Source: CAWATZ01 sp963784995 | GTDB taxonomy: Bacteria; Planctomycetota; Planctomycetia; Gemmatales; Gemmataceae | Length of the DNA: 64,000 bases | NCBI GenBank assembly: GCA_963784995.1 | Contig: CAWATZ010000002.1 | Location: 186,001-250,000 of the forward strand | Direction of reading: 5' to 3' | In this document: positions 25,977 to 35,117 of the stretch, piece by piece | How positions within the stretch are numbered: the stretch's first letter is position 1 | Layout: every line of letters begins with the position of its first letter | Notes under the pieces: model-generated | What the model was told of the DNA's origin: nothing | Database searches by the model: none | What the model saw: only the letters and a program-made list of their open reading frames with translations | Position numbers and translations under genes: made by a program

Positions 25977-26339
25977 ATGTCAAACGCAGCGACACACACA
26001 CCAACACGAGCGGAACTTGAGCAGATGCACGCCCTCTACCGAGAGGGGGGAGCGAAACGCAAGATGGCGCCTCACGCGATCTATGCCGAGGAGGGCTGCC
26101 CCCACGGCTGCGGCCAGCGAATGCAAGCGATCGACTTCCGCGTCGAGGTTTACGGCCCAGCGATCCACGATCCTCTGGTGCGGGCCTGGTGGGCGGACAT
26201 CGGTTTTGCGGGTCGCTGTCCCAAATGCCGCAACTGGATTCATTTCACCATTCGCGGCAAGCGCGCCATCACGGCGAACGAAGCCAGCCAGCTACCGCAG
26301 TTGCCCGACGACTGGCATGCAGCAGCGATCATTCTGTGA
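25977..26339 (+). CDS. Zinc-ribbon-like conserved hypothetical protein
   Basis: 120 residues from ATG 25977. Four cysteines in two knuckles (Cys41, Cys45 in CPHGCGQ; Cys81, Cys84 in CPKCRNW) suggest a structural zinc site. Between them is a conserved-looking beta segment, QAIDFRVEVYGPAIHDPLVRAWWADIGFAGR. There is no signal peptide or membrane helix. I do not recognise a named family; length, composition and codon use suit a genuine gene. It is divergent from the DUF1549/1553 gene and 169 bp upstream of the OPT transporter on the same strand. Confidence 0.7.
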   Translation: MSNAATHTPTRAELEQMHALYREGGAKRKMAPHAIYAEEGCPHGCGQRMQAIDFRVEVYGPAIHDPLVRAWWADIGFAGRCPKCRNWIHFTIRGKRAITANEASQLPQLPDDWHAAAIIL

Positions 26340-26508
26340 TCCGGCGGGAATGCCAGTCGTCCGAACGGGGAGGTCGCACCCACGAGTCCCCTACCTGGTT
26401 CTCGCCTCGCGGCCCTCCGCGGCGAAACGGAAGCCGTGCTGGCCGTCCCGGTCCGCTAGCTCGTACACTATAACGCAACGATCACCTTCCTCCTGCGGAG
26501 TCGTTGCG

Positions 26509-29052
26509 ATGGCTGAGCCGAGCGGAGTCCAGAAAGAAGCGTTCCCCCCAGCGCCCGGCCCGACGGGCATCGTGGCCGCGGCCACTCCGGTGGACGTGAC
26601 CGCGGAGCCGGCCCATCAGCCGTACGTCCCCGACAGCGTCACCATGCCGGAGTTCACCCTCCAGGCCGTCCTTGTCGGGGCCTTGCTGGGCATCCTCTTC
26701 GGCGCCTCGTCGCTTTACCTGGTCCTCAAGGTCGGCATGACCGTGTCGGCGTCGGTCCCCATCGCCGTGCTGTCGATCACCCTGTTCCGGGTCTTCTCCA
26801 AAACCTTCGGCGTCCGGCAAGCGACGATCCTGGAAAACAACATCGTGCAGACGGCCGGCTCCGCTGGCGAGTCGATCGCCTTCGGCGTCGGCGTGACCAT
26901 GCCGGCGCTGTTGCTGCTGGGCTTCGAGATGGAAGTGTCGCGGGTCATGACCGTCTCGGTGCTGGGCGGCCTGCTGGGCATCCTGATGATGATCCCGCTG
27001 CGGCGGGCCTTCATCGTCAAGCAGCACGGCAAGCTGGCCTATCCGGAAGGCACGGCCTGCGCCGAGGTGCTGGTCGCCGGCGAGAAGGGCGGAGCGACCG
27101 CACGCATGGTCTTCGTCGGCTTCGGCATCGCCCTGGTCTACAAGTTCCTGACCGCCTCCAGCAAGCTGTGGAACGGTGAGCCCTCGGTGCCGCTTTACAC
27201 CACGACTTCCACCGGGGTCAAGCAAGGACTGAAGGGGGCCTCCCTGGGCGGCGAACTGGCCCCGGAGCTGCTGGGCGTCGGCTACCTGATCGGCCCGCGC
27301 ATCGCCTCGCTGATGATGGCGGGTGCCGTGCTGTCGTATCTGATCATCGGTCCGCTGATCGCGACCATCGGCGAGAACCTCAACCACCCCGTCGCACCCG
27401 CAACGTTAAAACCCACCCTTGTCCTCAACGTGGGGCCTCAGCAAAGAGGCCCCGGCGACGTGAACGGCTTCTGGCGGGTGGCCAGCCTGTGGGGCACTCT
27501 GGGGTCGCCGACCGCTCAGGGCCCGCTGGTTGGGGCTTCGTTGCTGACGACCCGCGTTGAGGACAAGGGCCTGATCCGCAACATGGGGCCGCGAGACCTG
27601 CAGGGCAATTACCTGCGCTACATCGGCGCCGGGGCCGTGGCGGCCGGCGGCATCATCAGCATGCTGCGGGCCTTGCCGCTGATCCTCGGCTCCATCGTAT
27701 CGGGTCTGCGCGACCTGCGGGCCAGCCGGGCCGTGGGTCACGAGGTCGCACGCCGGACCGAACGCGACCTGTCGATGAACGTGGTCCTGTTCGGCAGCCT
27801 CGGCCTGGTTTTTGTCCTGATGCTGGTTCCGTCGCTCGGTCTGGGCCTGAGCCTGGAGGGCCTGCTCGGGGCGGCCATGATCCTGCTGTTCGGCTTCCTG
27901 TTCGTGACTGTGTCGTCGCGCTTGACCGGCGAGGTCGGCTCCTCGTCCAACCCCATCTCGGGCATGACCATTGCCACGCTGCTGCTGACGTGCCTGATTT
28001 TCGTCGTGATTGGCCGGACGGTCGCCAACGACCCCACCATCTTGCTGACGGCTTTGATGATCGCGGCGGTGGTCTGCATCGCCTCGTCCAACGGCGGCAC
28101 CACGTCGCAGGACCTCAAGACCGGCTTCCTGGTTGGGGCCACGCCGCGCAAGCAGCAGTGGGCCATCCTGGTCGGGGCCCTGACCTCGGCCCTGGTGATC
28201 GGCGTCACCATGCTGGCGCTCAACGCGGCCGGCACCTGGTACACCACGCAGGGGGTGCCGAACAATACGGTCCAGATCCCCAAGCAGGCCCCGAAGGAGC
28301 GGGTCGGCAAGCCCTATGCGGAGCAGGACGGCACGGAGTACCGCGTGGTTCACTTCCGCAAGGGCAACAAGGATGGCATCAGACCCGGACGTTACCTCGT
28401 CGAGCCCAATCCGGATGAGGTAACCGGCCGGCTCAAGTATCTGACCGTCACGCCCATCTCGCCGGAGGCCGCGGAACTCAAGACGATGGACAAGGTGGGC
28501 GAGAAGACGGTGGCAGCGCCGGGACGCTTTCAGGCGCCGCAGCCGCAGCTGTTCGCCTCGATTGCCGAGGGCATCCTGGGAGGCACGCTGGAATGGGGCC
28601 TGGTGGTGCTTGGCGCGCTGATTGCAGTGTCCTTGCAGCTGGCGGGGATTTCCGCCTTGCCGTTCGCCGTGGGCATGTACATCCCGCTCGACTCCTCGGC
28701 GCCCATTTTCGTCGGCGGTCTGATCCGCTGGTTGACCGAACGCCTGCGGGGCAAGGTCGGGTCGGAGGCCGAATCGGAGACCAGCCCCGGAGTGCTGCTC
28801 AGTTCCGGCTACATCGCGGGAGGGACGCTGTGCGGTCTGGTGGTGGCGTTCTTCAACTTCCTGCCCGACTGGTTCCGCGAGGGCCTGAGCCTGAGCCGCG
28901 AGGGCTATCTCGGCGAGCACTGGGAGAGCAGCTTTGAGGCCAAAGTGCTGTCCGTGGTTGCCTTCCTGGGGCTGGCCGTGATCCTGGGGATCATCGGCAG
29001 CCGCAAGGGGTCCGTGGAGGCCGGCACGGGAACGGAGACGCCCAGGGAGTAG
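26509..29052 (+). CDS. OPT-family oligopeptide/metal-chelate transporter
   Basis: The start is ATG 26509 (CGGAG 8 bases upstream); the open frame extends far upstream but without coding character. The 847-residue polytopic protein begins with the OPT signature MPEFTLQAVLVGALLGILFGASSLYLVLKVGMT (in parts at about 45-77). It continues with many helices and the conserved blocks QTAGSAGESIAFG, YPEGTACAEVL and SSNPISGMTIATLL. OPT proteins import small peptides or metal chelates using the proton gradient. A hydrophilic insert of roughly 100 residues (about 585-680, with VGKPYAEQDGTEYRVVHF) separates the last helices. It is monocistronic, followed by a hairpin repeat. Confidence 0.92.
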   Translation: MAEPSGVQKEAFPPAPGPTGIVAAATPVDVTAEPAHQPYVPDSVTMPEFTLQAVLVGALLGILFGASSLYLVLKVGMTVSASVPIAVLSITLFRVFSKTFGVRQATILENNIVQTAGSAGESIAFGVGVTMPALLLLGFEMEVSRVMTVSVLGGLLGILMMIPLRRAFIVKQHGKLAYPEGTACAEVLVAGEKGGATARMVFVGFGIALVYKFLTASSKLWNGEPSVPLYTTTSTGVKQGLKGASLGGELAPELLGVGYLIGPRIASLMMAGAVLSYLIIGPLIATIGENLNHPVAPATLKPTLVLNVGPQQRGPGDVNGFWRVASLWGTLGSPTAQGPLVGASLLTTRVEDKGLIRNMGPRDLQGNYLRYIGAGAVAAGGIISMLRALPLILGSIVSGLRDLRASRAVGHEVARRTERDLSMNVVLFGSLGLVFVLMLVPSLGLGLSLEGLLGAAMILLFGFLFVTVSSRLTGEVGSSSNPISGMTIATLLLTCLIFVVIGRTVANDPTILLTALMIAAVVCIASSNGGTTSQDLKTGFLVGATPRKQQWAILVGALTSALVIGVTMLALNAAGTWYTTQGVPNNTVQIPKQAPKERVGKPYAEQDGTEYRVVHFRKGNKDGIRPGRYLVEPNPDEVTGRLKYLTVTPISPEAAELKTMDKVGEKTVAAPGRFQAPQPQLFASIAEGILGGTLEWGLVVLGALIAVSLQLAGISALPFAVGMYIPLDSSAPIFVGGLIRWLTERLRGKVGSEAESETSPGVLLSSGYIAGGTLCGLVVAFFNFLPDWFREGLSLSREGYLGEHWESSFEAKVLSVVAFLGLAVILGIIGSRKGSVEAGTGTETPRE

Positions 29053-29069
29053 AACCGACTGAACGAAGG

Positions 29070-29125
29070 AGGACGGGCTTCCCAGCCCGTCCAGTGCTAT
29101 TTGGACGGGCTGGGAAGCCCGTCCT
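29070..29125. repeat. Inverted repeat upstream of the S46 peptidase gene
   Basis: 24-bp arms (29070-29093 and 29102-29125) of the unit AGGACGGGCTTCCCAGCCCG and its complement surround an 8-nt loop. Each arm is itself a small palindrome (GGGCTTCCCAGCCC). It lies between the OPT stop and the S46 start, so it could end the OPT transcript. Confidence 0.88.
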
Positions 29126-29166
29126 ACCTTGGAACCGAAGGCTTCTTTTTCATCAGGAGGACCATC

Positions 29167-30171
29167 ATGGGATTGAGCTTGCGTGTGCTTGTCCTGGTCG
29201 TTGTCTGTTTGCTGTTGCTGTGGCGTGTCCCCATGTCCCTGGGCGACGAGGGCATGTGGCTGTTCACCAATCCGCCGCGTGACTACCTCAAGAAGACGTA
29301 CAGTTTCGACCCGACGGCGAAGTGGCTGGAACACGTGCAGAAGTCGTCGGTGCGTTTCAACAGCGGCGGCTCCGGCTCGTTTGTGTCCGCGGACGGCCTG
29401 GTGCTGACCAACCACCACGTCGCGGCCGACGCCCTGCAGAAGATGGGCACCAAGGACAGGAACTATTACCGCGACGGCTTCCACGCCCGCACCCGGGCCG
29501 AGGAGCACAAGTGCGAGGCGATCGAGATGAACGTGCTGATGAGCATCGAGGACGTGACGCAGCGGGTCAACGCGGCCGTCAAGCCGGGCCTGCCGCCGGC
29601 CGACGCCTTCAAGGCCCGCCGTGCCGTCATGGCCGAGATCGAGAAGGAATCGACGGAAAAGACCGGCCTGCGCAGCGACGTGGTCACGCTCTACCAGGGA
29701 GCGATTTATCACCTGTACCGCTACAAGAAGTACACCGACGTGCGTCTGGTGTTCGCTCCCGAACAGCAGATCGCCTTCTTCGGCGGCGATCCGGATAACT
29801 TCGAGTATCCGCGCTACGATCTGGACATGTGCCCTGTTCCGCGTCTACGAGGACGGCAAGCCGGTCAAGCTCACCACTATCTGAAATGGAGCAAGGCGGG
29901 GGCCAAGGAGGACGAGCTGGTGTTCGTCTCCGGCCATCCCGGCAGCACCAGCCGGCTGGACACCGTGGCCTCGCTGGAGTATCTGCGCGACACGGGCTTT
30001 CCGTTCCTGCTGGAGCGGCTCAACCGCTGGGAGGTGCTGCTGCTGACCTACAGCGGCCGCAGCGAGGAGAACGCCCGTCAGGCCAAGGAGTTCCTGTTCG
30101 GCATGCAGAACAGCCGCAAGGCCCGGTACGGCGGCCTGACCCGCCGATGGGCTTGCTGGACCCGGAGCTGA
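29167..30171 (+). CDS. S46-family dipeptidyl-peptidase, N-terminal piece (frameshifted)
   Basis: The start is ATG 29167, directly behind AGGAGGACCATC. A signal-anchor (residues 5-25) leads to a mature start EGMWLFTNPP, typical of S46 (DPP7/DPP11 type) serine exopeptidases, which remove N-terminal dipeptides in the periplasm. The catalytic His is in LTNHHVAADAL (His84 most likely). The frame is damaged in two places. Between 29833 (extra C) and about 29876 (lost C) the residues PVPRLRGRQAGQAH replace an expected LFRVYEDGKPVKLTH. At 30140-30142 a missing C ends this piece, and the protein continues as PPMGLLDPELMKRKQEF in another frame (about 30142-30376). Confidence 0.8.
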   Translation: MGLSLRVLVLVVVCLLLLWRVPMSLGDEGMWLFTNPPRDYLKKTYSFDPTAKWLEHVQKSSVRFNSGGSGSFVSADGLVLTNHHVAADALQKMGTKDRNYYRDGFHARTRAEEHKCEAIEMNVLMSIEDVTQRVNAAVKPGLPPADAFKARRAVMAEIEKESTEKTGLRSDVVTLYQGAIYHLYRYKKYTDVRLVFAPEQQIAFFGGDPDNFEYPRYDLDMCPVPRLRGRQAGQAHHYLKWSKAGAKEDELVFVSGHPGSTSRLDTVASLEYLRDTGFPFLLERLNRWEVLLLTYSGRSEENARQAKEFLFGMQNSRKARYGGLTRRWACWTRS

Positions 30172-30261
30172 TGAAGCGCAAGCAGGAGTTCCAGGACAAG
30201 CTGCAGTCGAAGGCGGAGTCGGACAACAAGCTGAAGGAGGCACGCTCGGCCTGGGAGAAGA

Positions 30262-31269
30262 TTGCCGGGGCGGAGAAGGTCCGGGCCGAGATCATCAAAC
30301 CCTACTCGGTGCTGGAGGGAGGGGCGGGGTTCAACTGTGAGCTGTTTACCATCGCCCGCACTCTGGTCCGGGCGGGCCGAGGAACGGCCCAAGCCCAACG
30401 GCGATCGGTTGCGCGAATTCCGCGACAGCAACCTTGACTCGCTCAAGCTCCATCTCTTCTCTCCGGAGCCGATCTACGACGATTATGAGATTGCCAAGCT
30501 GGCCAACGGCCTGACATTCCTGGCGGAGGTGCTGGGTTATGACAGGCCGCTGGTGCAGAAGGCCCTGGCCGGCAAGTCTCCGCAGGTGCGGGCCAGCGAG
30601 CTGGTGCTGGGCACCAAGCTCAAGGACGTGGCATTCCGGAAGAAGCTCTACGAGGGCGGCAAGAAAGCTGTTGCAGGGTCCAACGATCCGATGATCGCCC
30701 TGGCCGAGCTGGTCGATCCGGACTCCCGAAAGCTCCGCGACAACCAGGAAACCAAGGTGGACGAGGTCAAACGGCAAGCCTACGCCGAGATTGCCAAGGT
30801 CAAGTTCGCCGTGGAAGGGACCAGCACCTATCCCGACGCCACCTTCACGCTCCGCCTCAGCTTCGGCACCGTCAAGGGCTACGAGGAGGATGATGGCAAG
30901 CCCGTGCCCTACGAGACGGTCTACGCCGGTCTGTACCAGAGGTCGAAGGAGAACAACAACAAGGGGCCGTTCGAGCTGCCGAAGCGCTGGGTCGAGCGCA
31001 AGGACCAGCTGAACCTCAAGGTGCCGCTCAACTTTGTCTGCACGGCGGACATCATCGGCGGCAACTCGGGCAGCCCGGTGATCAACCGGGACGCCGAGGT
31101 GGTCGGTCTGATCTTCGACGGCAACATCCAGTCGCTGGTGCTGGACTTCGCCTACAGCGACAAGCAGGCCCGTGCGGTGTCGGTCCATTCGCGAGGCATC
31201 CTCGAGGCGCTGCGCAAGGTCTACGACGCCAACGAGCTGGCGGACGAACTGGTGGGCAAGGGGAAGTGA
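30262..31269 (+). CDS. S46-family dipeptidyl-peptidase, C-terminal piece (frameshifted)
   Basis: Last frame of the gene at 29167. True coding here starts near 30376, where an extra G in GGGCGGGCC returns the reading to EERPKPNGDRLREFRDSNL. The catalytic serine block IIGGNSGSPVINRDAEVVGLIFDGN is intact and is followed by RAVSVHSRGILEALRKVY, the normal S46 C-terminus. The joined gene (29167-31269) would encode about 700 residues, the usual S46 size. All four shifts involve short C or G runs or CA repeats, which fits assembly error better than a decayed gene. Confidence 0.8.
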   Translation: MPGRRRSGPRSSNPTRCWREGRGSTVSCLPSPALWSGRAEERPKPNGDRLREFRDSNLDSLKLHLFSPEPIYDDYEIAKLANGLTFLAEVLGYDRPLVQKALAGKSPQVRASELVLGTKLKDVAFRKKLYEGGKKAVAGSNDPMIALAELVDPDSRKLRDNQETKVDEVKRQAYAEIAKVKFAVEGTSTYPDATFTLRLSFGTVKGYEEDDGKPVPYETVYAGLYQRSKENNNKGPFELPKRWVERKDQLNLKVPLNFVCTADIIGGNSGSPVINRDAEVVGLIFDGNIQSLVLDFAYSDKQARAVSVHSRGILEALRKVYDANELADELVGKGK

Positions 31270-31275
31270 GGAACG

Positions 31276-31358
31276 GCCGAGCCGCGCACGCAGCGCAGCG
31301 AAGTAAGCGGTTCGCAGGCACGACCGCTTACTCCGCTGCGCTGCGTGCGCGGCTCGGC
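31276..31358. repeat. Repeat family A palindrome, copy 3
   Basis: Same arms as 3577-3663 and 7554-7635, here with one mismatch (GAAGTAAGCGG for GGAGTAAGCGG) and a different loop. It begins 6 bp after the S46 stop and lies between that gene and the convergent ChaN-like gene, a terminator-like position. Confidence 0.88.
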
Positions 31359-31392
31359 CGTGGGCAGCGCACCCACGGGAACAACGGACTGT

Positions 31393-33222
31393 TCACTTCA
31401 CAAAGATCGTAAAGTCCGCCACCGCTTCCCCCTCCAGCTTTGCTGGCTTCTCGCCCACCACCTCGATCTTGACCGTCGCCGCCTTGCCTCCGGTGCGCTT
31501 GACCATCCGCTGCGGAATCCCGAACCCGCGATCGATGTGTCCGCTGCCCGCCAGCACCACCATGCGCCGCAGCCCGCGTTCCTTCTGAAAGCGAGCCGCG
31601 CTGTCGGCCATGTACTCATCCCAGGTCGTCATCACCTGGTACGACCGCTCCTTCTGGTCCGCCGGCACCTTCCCTGCTTGCCCGTGCATCCTGGCCAGCC
31701 GCTCGTACCAGTAATCCCGATGCTCCTTGACGTGGAAGTCGATCGCGCCCAGCTGCTTCTTCTCGTCCTCGTTGAGCTTGTCGTAGCCAACGCTTGACAG
31801 TCGCTTGCGGACCTCCGTGGAGACGTTCAGGGCCGCCAGCGGCACGCTGTTGCGCCGGCAGAACTCGACGATGGGCCGATACAGCGACCAGTCGAAGCCC
31901 CAGCGCTGCGGATATTCGGAGTCCTTGAGGAACTCGCTCTCGGAAGCGTCGCCCTTGAAATAGCGATCGACGTGCTTCTGGTAAGGCCGCTGGAACATCT
32001 CCATACCCACTCCCAGCCGCTCATCGCGGGCAAAGAGGCCCTTGATGATCTGCAATTGCACCTGGTGGTGCAGGTCGCTGTCGTGCGTCTCGCCGATGCA
32101 GACGGCGTCGGCCTGGAGCAGCTGCTCGATCATCTCGCCAAAGGAGATGGTCTTGCCGAGCCGGGCGGAGTGGACTTCCAGCACGGGCGGCCCCTCCAGC
32201 CGGTCGCGCAGCCGCTGGTAGCCGGCCGGGTCGCGGGCCTCGATGGCCAGGACGCGGTTGCCGAGCCGGACCACGGCCCGCACTTCCTTGCTCTCCGTCT
32301 GAGCGACCAGCTCTTCCGGCCCTTCCCGGGTCGGTTTAAGCCCGGACACCTGAGCCTGGACAAAGCGGGTCAGCGTCTCGCGGTAGCGGCGGGCCTGCTC
32401 AGGCGTGGCGAAGGCAACCAGGACCGCCTGGCCACTCGAATCCTTGACTTCCCGGTCGCCGCGCCAGCCGGCCAGGGCCCCGACCGCGTCGGCGTGGGTG
32501 GCCTTGTGCTCGCGCAGCCGCTCGATCAGTTCCAGGGCCCCGAGCGTCCGGCCCGGTCCGAGGTCGATGGTGGAAACGGCTTCGCCCGGGCTGAGGATGG
32601 CGGCCGTGGAGCCGGGCGAGAAGAGATAGATGCGGTTGACCGCCTTCCAGCCGTCCTTCTCCTTGAGGGCCTTGACGTAGCGCGCCCCCTGGGCGTAGAG
32701 GAAGGCGTTGTGCAGGTTCTGGCTCTTTGCCAGGGGCGACTCGAGCATGGCGCTGACGCGTGGCTGGTCCTTCTTGAGCAGCTCAATCATGGTGAAGGTG
32801 GCGTCCCCCTCGATCAGGGCGGCCATCGCCTTGTCGCGGTCGCCGCTGCCGCGGGCGGTCTCGTGCAACTTCTTGAGGCTGAAGTGCTGGTCCTGCAAGG
32901 CGTGGACCATCTCGTGGACCAGCACGCCCATCTGGTAGTTGCCCTTGATGTCGTCGTAGAGGAACAGGGTCTTGTCCTTGAGGCTGTAGTAACCCTGAAT
33001 GCCCTTCGACGCATCGCCGGGGCGAGCGATGATCTTCGCCTTGACCGGCTCCTTGAAGGCGAGGCCGCGTACCTCGGCGATGTCCTTTTCCAGCTTGCGG
33101 AGGAGCTTCTCCAGCTCTGGCTGGGTCAGCAACTTCTTCGGCTCGGGGTCGGCGGCCGACGCGGGCAGCAGCAGGAAGAGGAACAGGCAAGCGGGAAGCA
33201 GCCTTCGTAAGGAACGGATCAT
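31393..33222 (-). CDS. Secreted zinc-peptidase-like plus ChaN (haem-binding/Tiki-fold) two-domain protein
   Basis: The chosen start is ATG 33222, which gives a signal peptide (MIRSLRRLLPACLFLFLLLPASA); the frame is open 46 codons further up. About 609 residues. The first region has a gluzincin-like H103-E-M-V-H107-ALQDQH motif, with Glu138 in IEGDATF as the likely third zinc ligand. The second region is a ChaN/cofac_haem_bdg domain: GETHD (377-381) followed by HHQVQLQIIKGL, MEMFQR, and GSGHID with His562. ChaN proteins bind haem or belong to the metal-dependent Tiki superfamily. The combined protein may process or bind a substrate in the envelope; activity is inferred from motifs only. Confidence 0.8.
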   Translation of the reverse strand: MIRSLRRLLPACLFLFLLLPASAADPEPKKLLTQPELEKLLRKLEKDIAEVRGLAFKEPVKAKIIARPGDASKGIQGYYSLKDKTLFLYDDIKGNYQMGVLVHEMVHALQDQHFSLKKLHETARGSGDRDKAMAALIEGDATFTMIELLKKDQPRVSAMLESPLAKSQNLHNAFLYAQGARYVKALKEKDGWKAVNRIYLFSPGSTAAILSPGEAVSTIDLGPGRTLGALELIERLREHKATHADAVGALAGWRGDREVKDSSGQAVLVAFATPEQARRYRETLTRFVQAQVSGLKPTREGPEELVAQTESKEVRAVVRLGNRVLAIEARDPAGYQRLRDRLEGPPVLEVHSARLGKTISFGEMIEQLLQADAVCIGETHDSDLHHQVQLQIIKGLFARDERLGVGMEMFQRPYQKHVDRYFKGDASESEFLKDSEYPQRWGFDWSLYRPIVEFCRRNSVPLAALNVSTEVRKRLSSVGYDKLNEDEKKQLGAIDFHVKEHRDYWYERLARMHGQAGKVPADQKERSYQVMTTWDEYMADSAARFQKERGLRRMVVLAGSGHIDRGFGIPQRMVKRTGGKAATVKIEVVGEKPAKLEGEAVADFTIFVK

Positions 33223-33477
33223 GAGAACGGGCTCCGGTTGGAGTGCCAGTGCAGGGCCAGAGGAATTGTACTCGGGCCATTGAGGGAGCGGTAGCCCACG
33301 GCCGCGTCGGCTCACGGACCGTTCCGACACTCCTGGAAGTGCTGCACCGGCAAGGCGCACTGCATCTCATCAGAAATCAGTGTACAACAGACGAGTACGT
33401 TTGGCCCAGAGCAATTTGCAGCAGGAAGTCATCCGCTCACTTCCGGAGGAGAGCAGCAGGAACAGCGCGGCAACAGG

Positions 33478-34914
33478 TTACCGGAATCGCAGGTTCGGCA
33501 GTTCCACTTGCAGTTGAACTTTGCCTTTGGGGGTCACGCGAGTGAAGAGGACATCCAGTTTCTCGAGCTGTTTGAGTCCCACCAGCTCCTTCAATCCGGC
33601 ATCCGTCACTTTTGTGCGGCTCAGTTTGAGCGACCTCAGTTGCTGGAGCCGTGCCAGCTCCTTCACGCCCTGGTCGGTAACCTGGGTCGCCAAGGACAGG
33701 TCGAGGGATTGGAGGTCCTTGAGTCCGGCCAGCTCTTTCAACCCCTCATCCGTGATTTTGGATGCACCGGGGATGGCGAGCGACTGAAGGTGCTTGAGCT
33801 TGCCGATTTCCTTCAGCCCAGCGTCTGTGATCAGAAACGACGAGCCGAGATCAAGATGCTGCAACTGTTCCAAGCCAGCAAGCGCCGCGAGCCGGCGGTC
33901 GGTTATCCCCTGGAATGCGAGGGTAAGCGTCTTGAGCTGTTTGAGACCGGTCAACTCCTGGAACCCCGCGTCCGTCAGCGGAGTCTTCAAGAGGTAGAGG
34001 TGCTGCAGTCCTGGCAGCTCCTTCAGTCCCGTGCCGGTCACCTTGGTAAAGCTGAGGTCCAGCGACTGCAGCTGTTTCAGTCCAGCCAGCTCCTTCAGTC
34101 CTGCATCGGTCACGTTGGTTGCGGCAAGGCTCAGCGTTTGCAGGTTGTGGAGTTCGCGCAGCTCCGCCACGCCCACGTCGCTCACCTGGCCGGTGAGATA
34201 CAAGGTTTGCAGTTGCCGCAGGGCCGCGAGTTCCTTTAACCCTGCGTCCGTGGTTGTGATCGTGAGCGAGCGCAATTGCTTGAGCGGCGCCAGTTCCCTG
34301 AGGCCTGCAGCCGTGCCGTTGAAATGACTGAGGTTGAGGGTCTGGAGCTTCTGGAGTTTGCCCAGTTCCTTCATGCCCGCGTCTGTTACACGGACCCCGG
34401 CAAGGTTCAGCAGACGCAACTGAACCAGTCCGCCCAGGTCGCTCACGTCCGCTGGCATCAGAGACCCCCTGCACCCGAGGTCCAGTTCGCGCAATTGCGT
34501 GAGTCCTCCCAGCTCCTTCATCGCTGCATCCGACAGTTCGTGGAAATTGACACGCAATGAGCGCAGCTGCTTGAATCCGGCCAGCTCCTTGAATGCTGTG
34601 TCTGGTGGCTTGGGGGAGCGAAAGGAAATCCCGAACTCCTGCTCCGGCGCAGGCGGTTTCCCGGCAGCAGGCCAGTGCGTTGCGTAAACCAAGGTGGGTA
34701 TCTCACCAGGTTTCCCCGGTCCTGGCCCTGGGCGGAATTTCAACTCGAACCCCTCGGGGCCCATCCAGCCGACGGGAACGAGGGTCACCTTCTCCCAGGC
34801 CTGGCGTACCTCCGCGGGCAACGGTTTCGGTCCGGCACCGGGGGTTTGACCAAAAAGCTGCCCCGCCAGCACCAGACTCAGCAGCGGAAAACAGAAGCGT
34901 GTGGGAATTGGCAT
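33478..34914 (-). CDS. Secreted leucine-rich-repeat protein
   Basis: ATG 34914 follows GGAGGAG almost directly; an upstream TTG codon in the same frame is less likely because the ribosome site would lie inside the gene. 478 residues with a signal peptide (FCFPLLSLVLAGQLFG). About a dozen leucine-rich repeats of the planctomycete type follow, with units such as KVTDAGLKELAGLKQLQSL (about 23-25 residues each) from about residue 110 to 470. LRR arcs are binding surfaces; partner unknown. The repeats resemble the LRR_6/RNI-like cysteine-free type. It is monocistronic next to the toxin array and may or may not belong to it. Confidence 0.88.
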   Translation of the reverse strand: MPIPTRFCFPLLSLVLAGQLFGQTPGAGPKPLPAEVRQAWEKVTLVPVGWMGPEGFELKFRPGPGPGKPGEIPTLVYATHWPAAGKPPAPEQEFGISFRSPKPPDTAFKELAGFKQLRSLRVNFHELSDAAMKELGGLTQLRELDLGCRGSLMPADVSDLGGLVQLRLLNLAGVRVTDAGMKELGKLQKLQTLNLSHFNGTAAGLRELAPLKQLRSLTITTTDAGLKELAALRQLQTLYLTGQVSDVGVAELRELHNLQTLSLAATNVTDAGLKELAGLKQLQSLDLSFTKVTGTGLKELPGLQHLYLLKTPLTDAGFQELTGLKQLKTLTLAFQGITDRRLAALAGLEQLQHLDLGSSFLITDAGLKEIGKLKHLQSLAIPGASKITDEGLKELAGLKDLQSLDLSLATQVTDQGVKELARLQQLRSLKLSRTKVTDAGLKELVGLKQLEKLDVLFTRVTPKGKVQLQVELPNLRFR

Positions 34915-35010
34915 TCTCTCCTCCAAATGTTCCTCTCTCTCCGATATTAACCATCTTCAAAATACTCAAACACACACATGCACTTGAACGACAGGAAGCG
35001 GTCGTTAATG

Positions 35011-35042
35011 CATACGATTGTCAAATTCGTATGAATTGCGAT
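35011..35042. repeat. Short palindromic element CATACGA-N9-TCGTATG
   Basis: CATACGA (35011-35017) and TCGTATG (35027-35033) form a hairpin followed by AATTGCGAT. The same core, CATACGA-N9-TCGTATG followed by AATTGAGAT, occurs at 43858-43880, next to the other end of the neighbouring toxin module. The two copies therefore bracket the JAMM module at 35.1-43.9 kb. Confidence 0.7.
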
Positions 35043-35117
35043 GGTCTCCGTTCTCGTCCAACGGGAAACAATCGGCCAGATGTCATAGCAGTGGCATTCA
35101 ATACTAACAGTTAAGTG

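Noticed and set aside
23896..26508. Upstream extension of the OPT transporter frame (start at 23896)
   Set aside because: The extension is antisense to the DUF1549/1553 gene and has no transporter character. ATG 26509 has a ribosome site and the normal OPT N-terminus.
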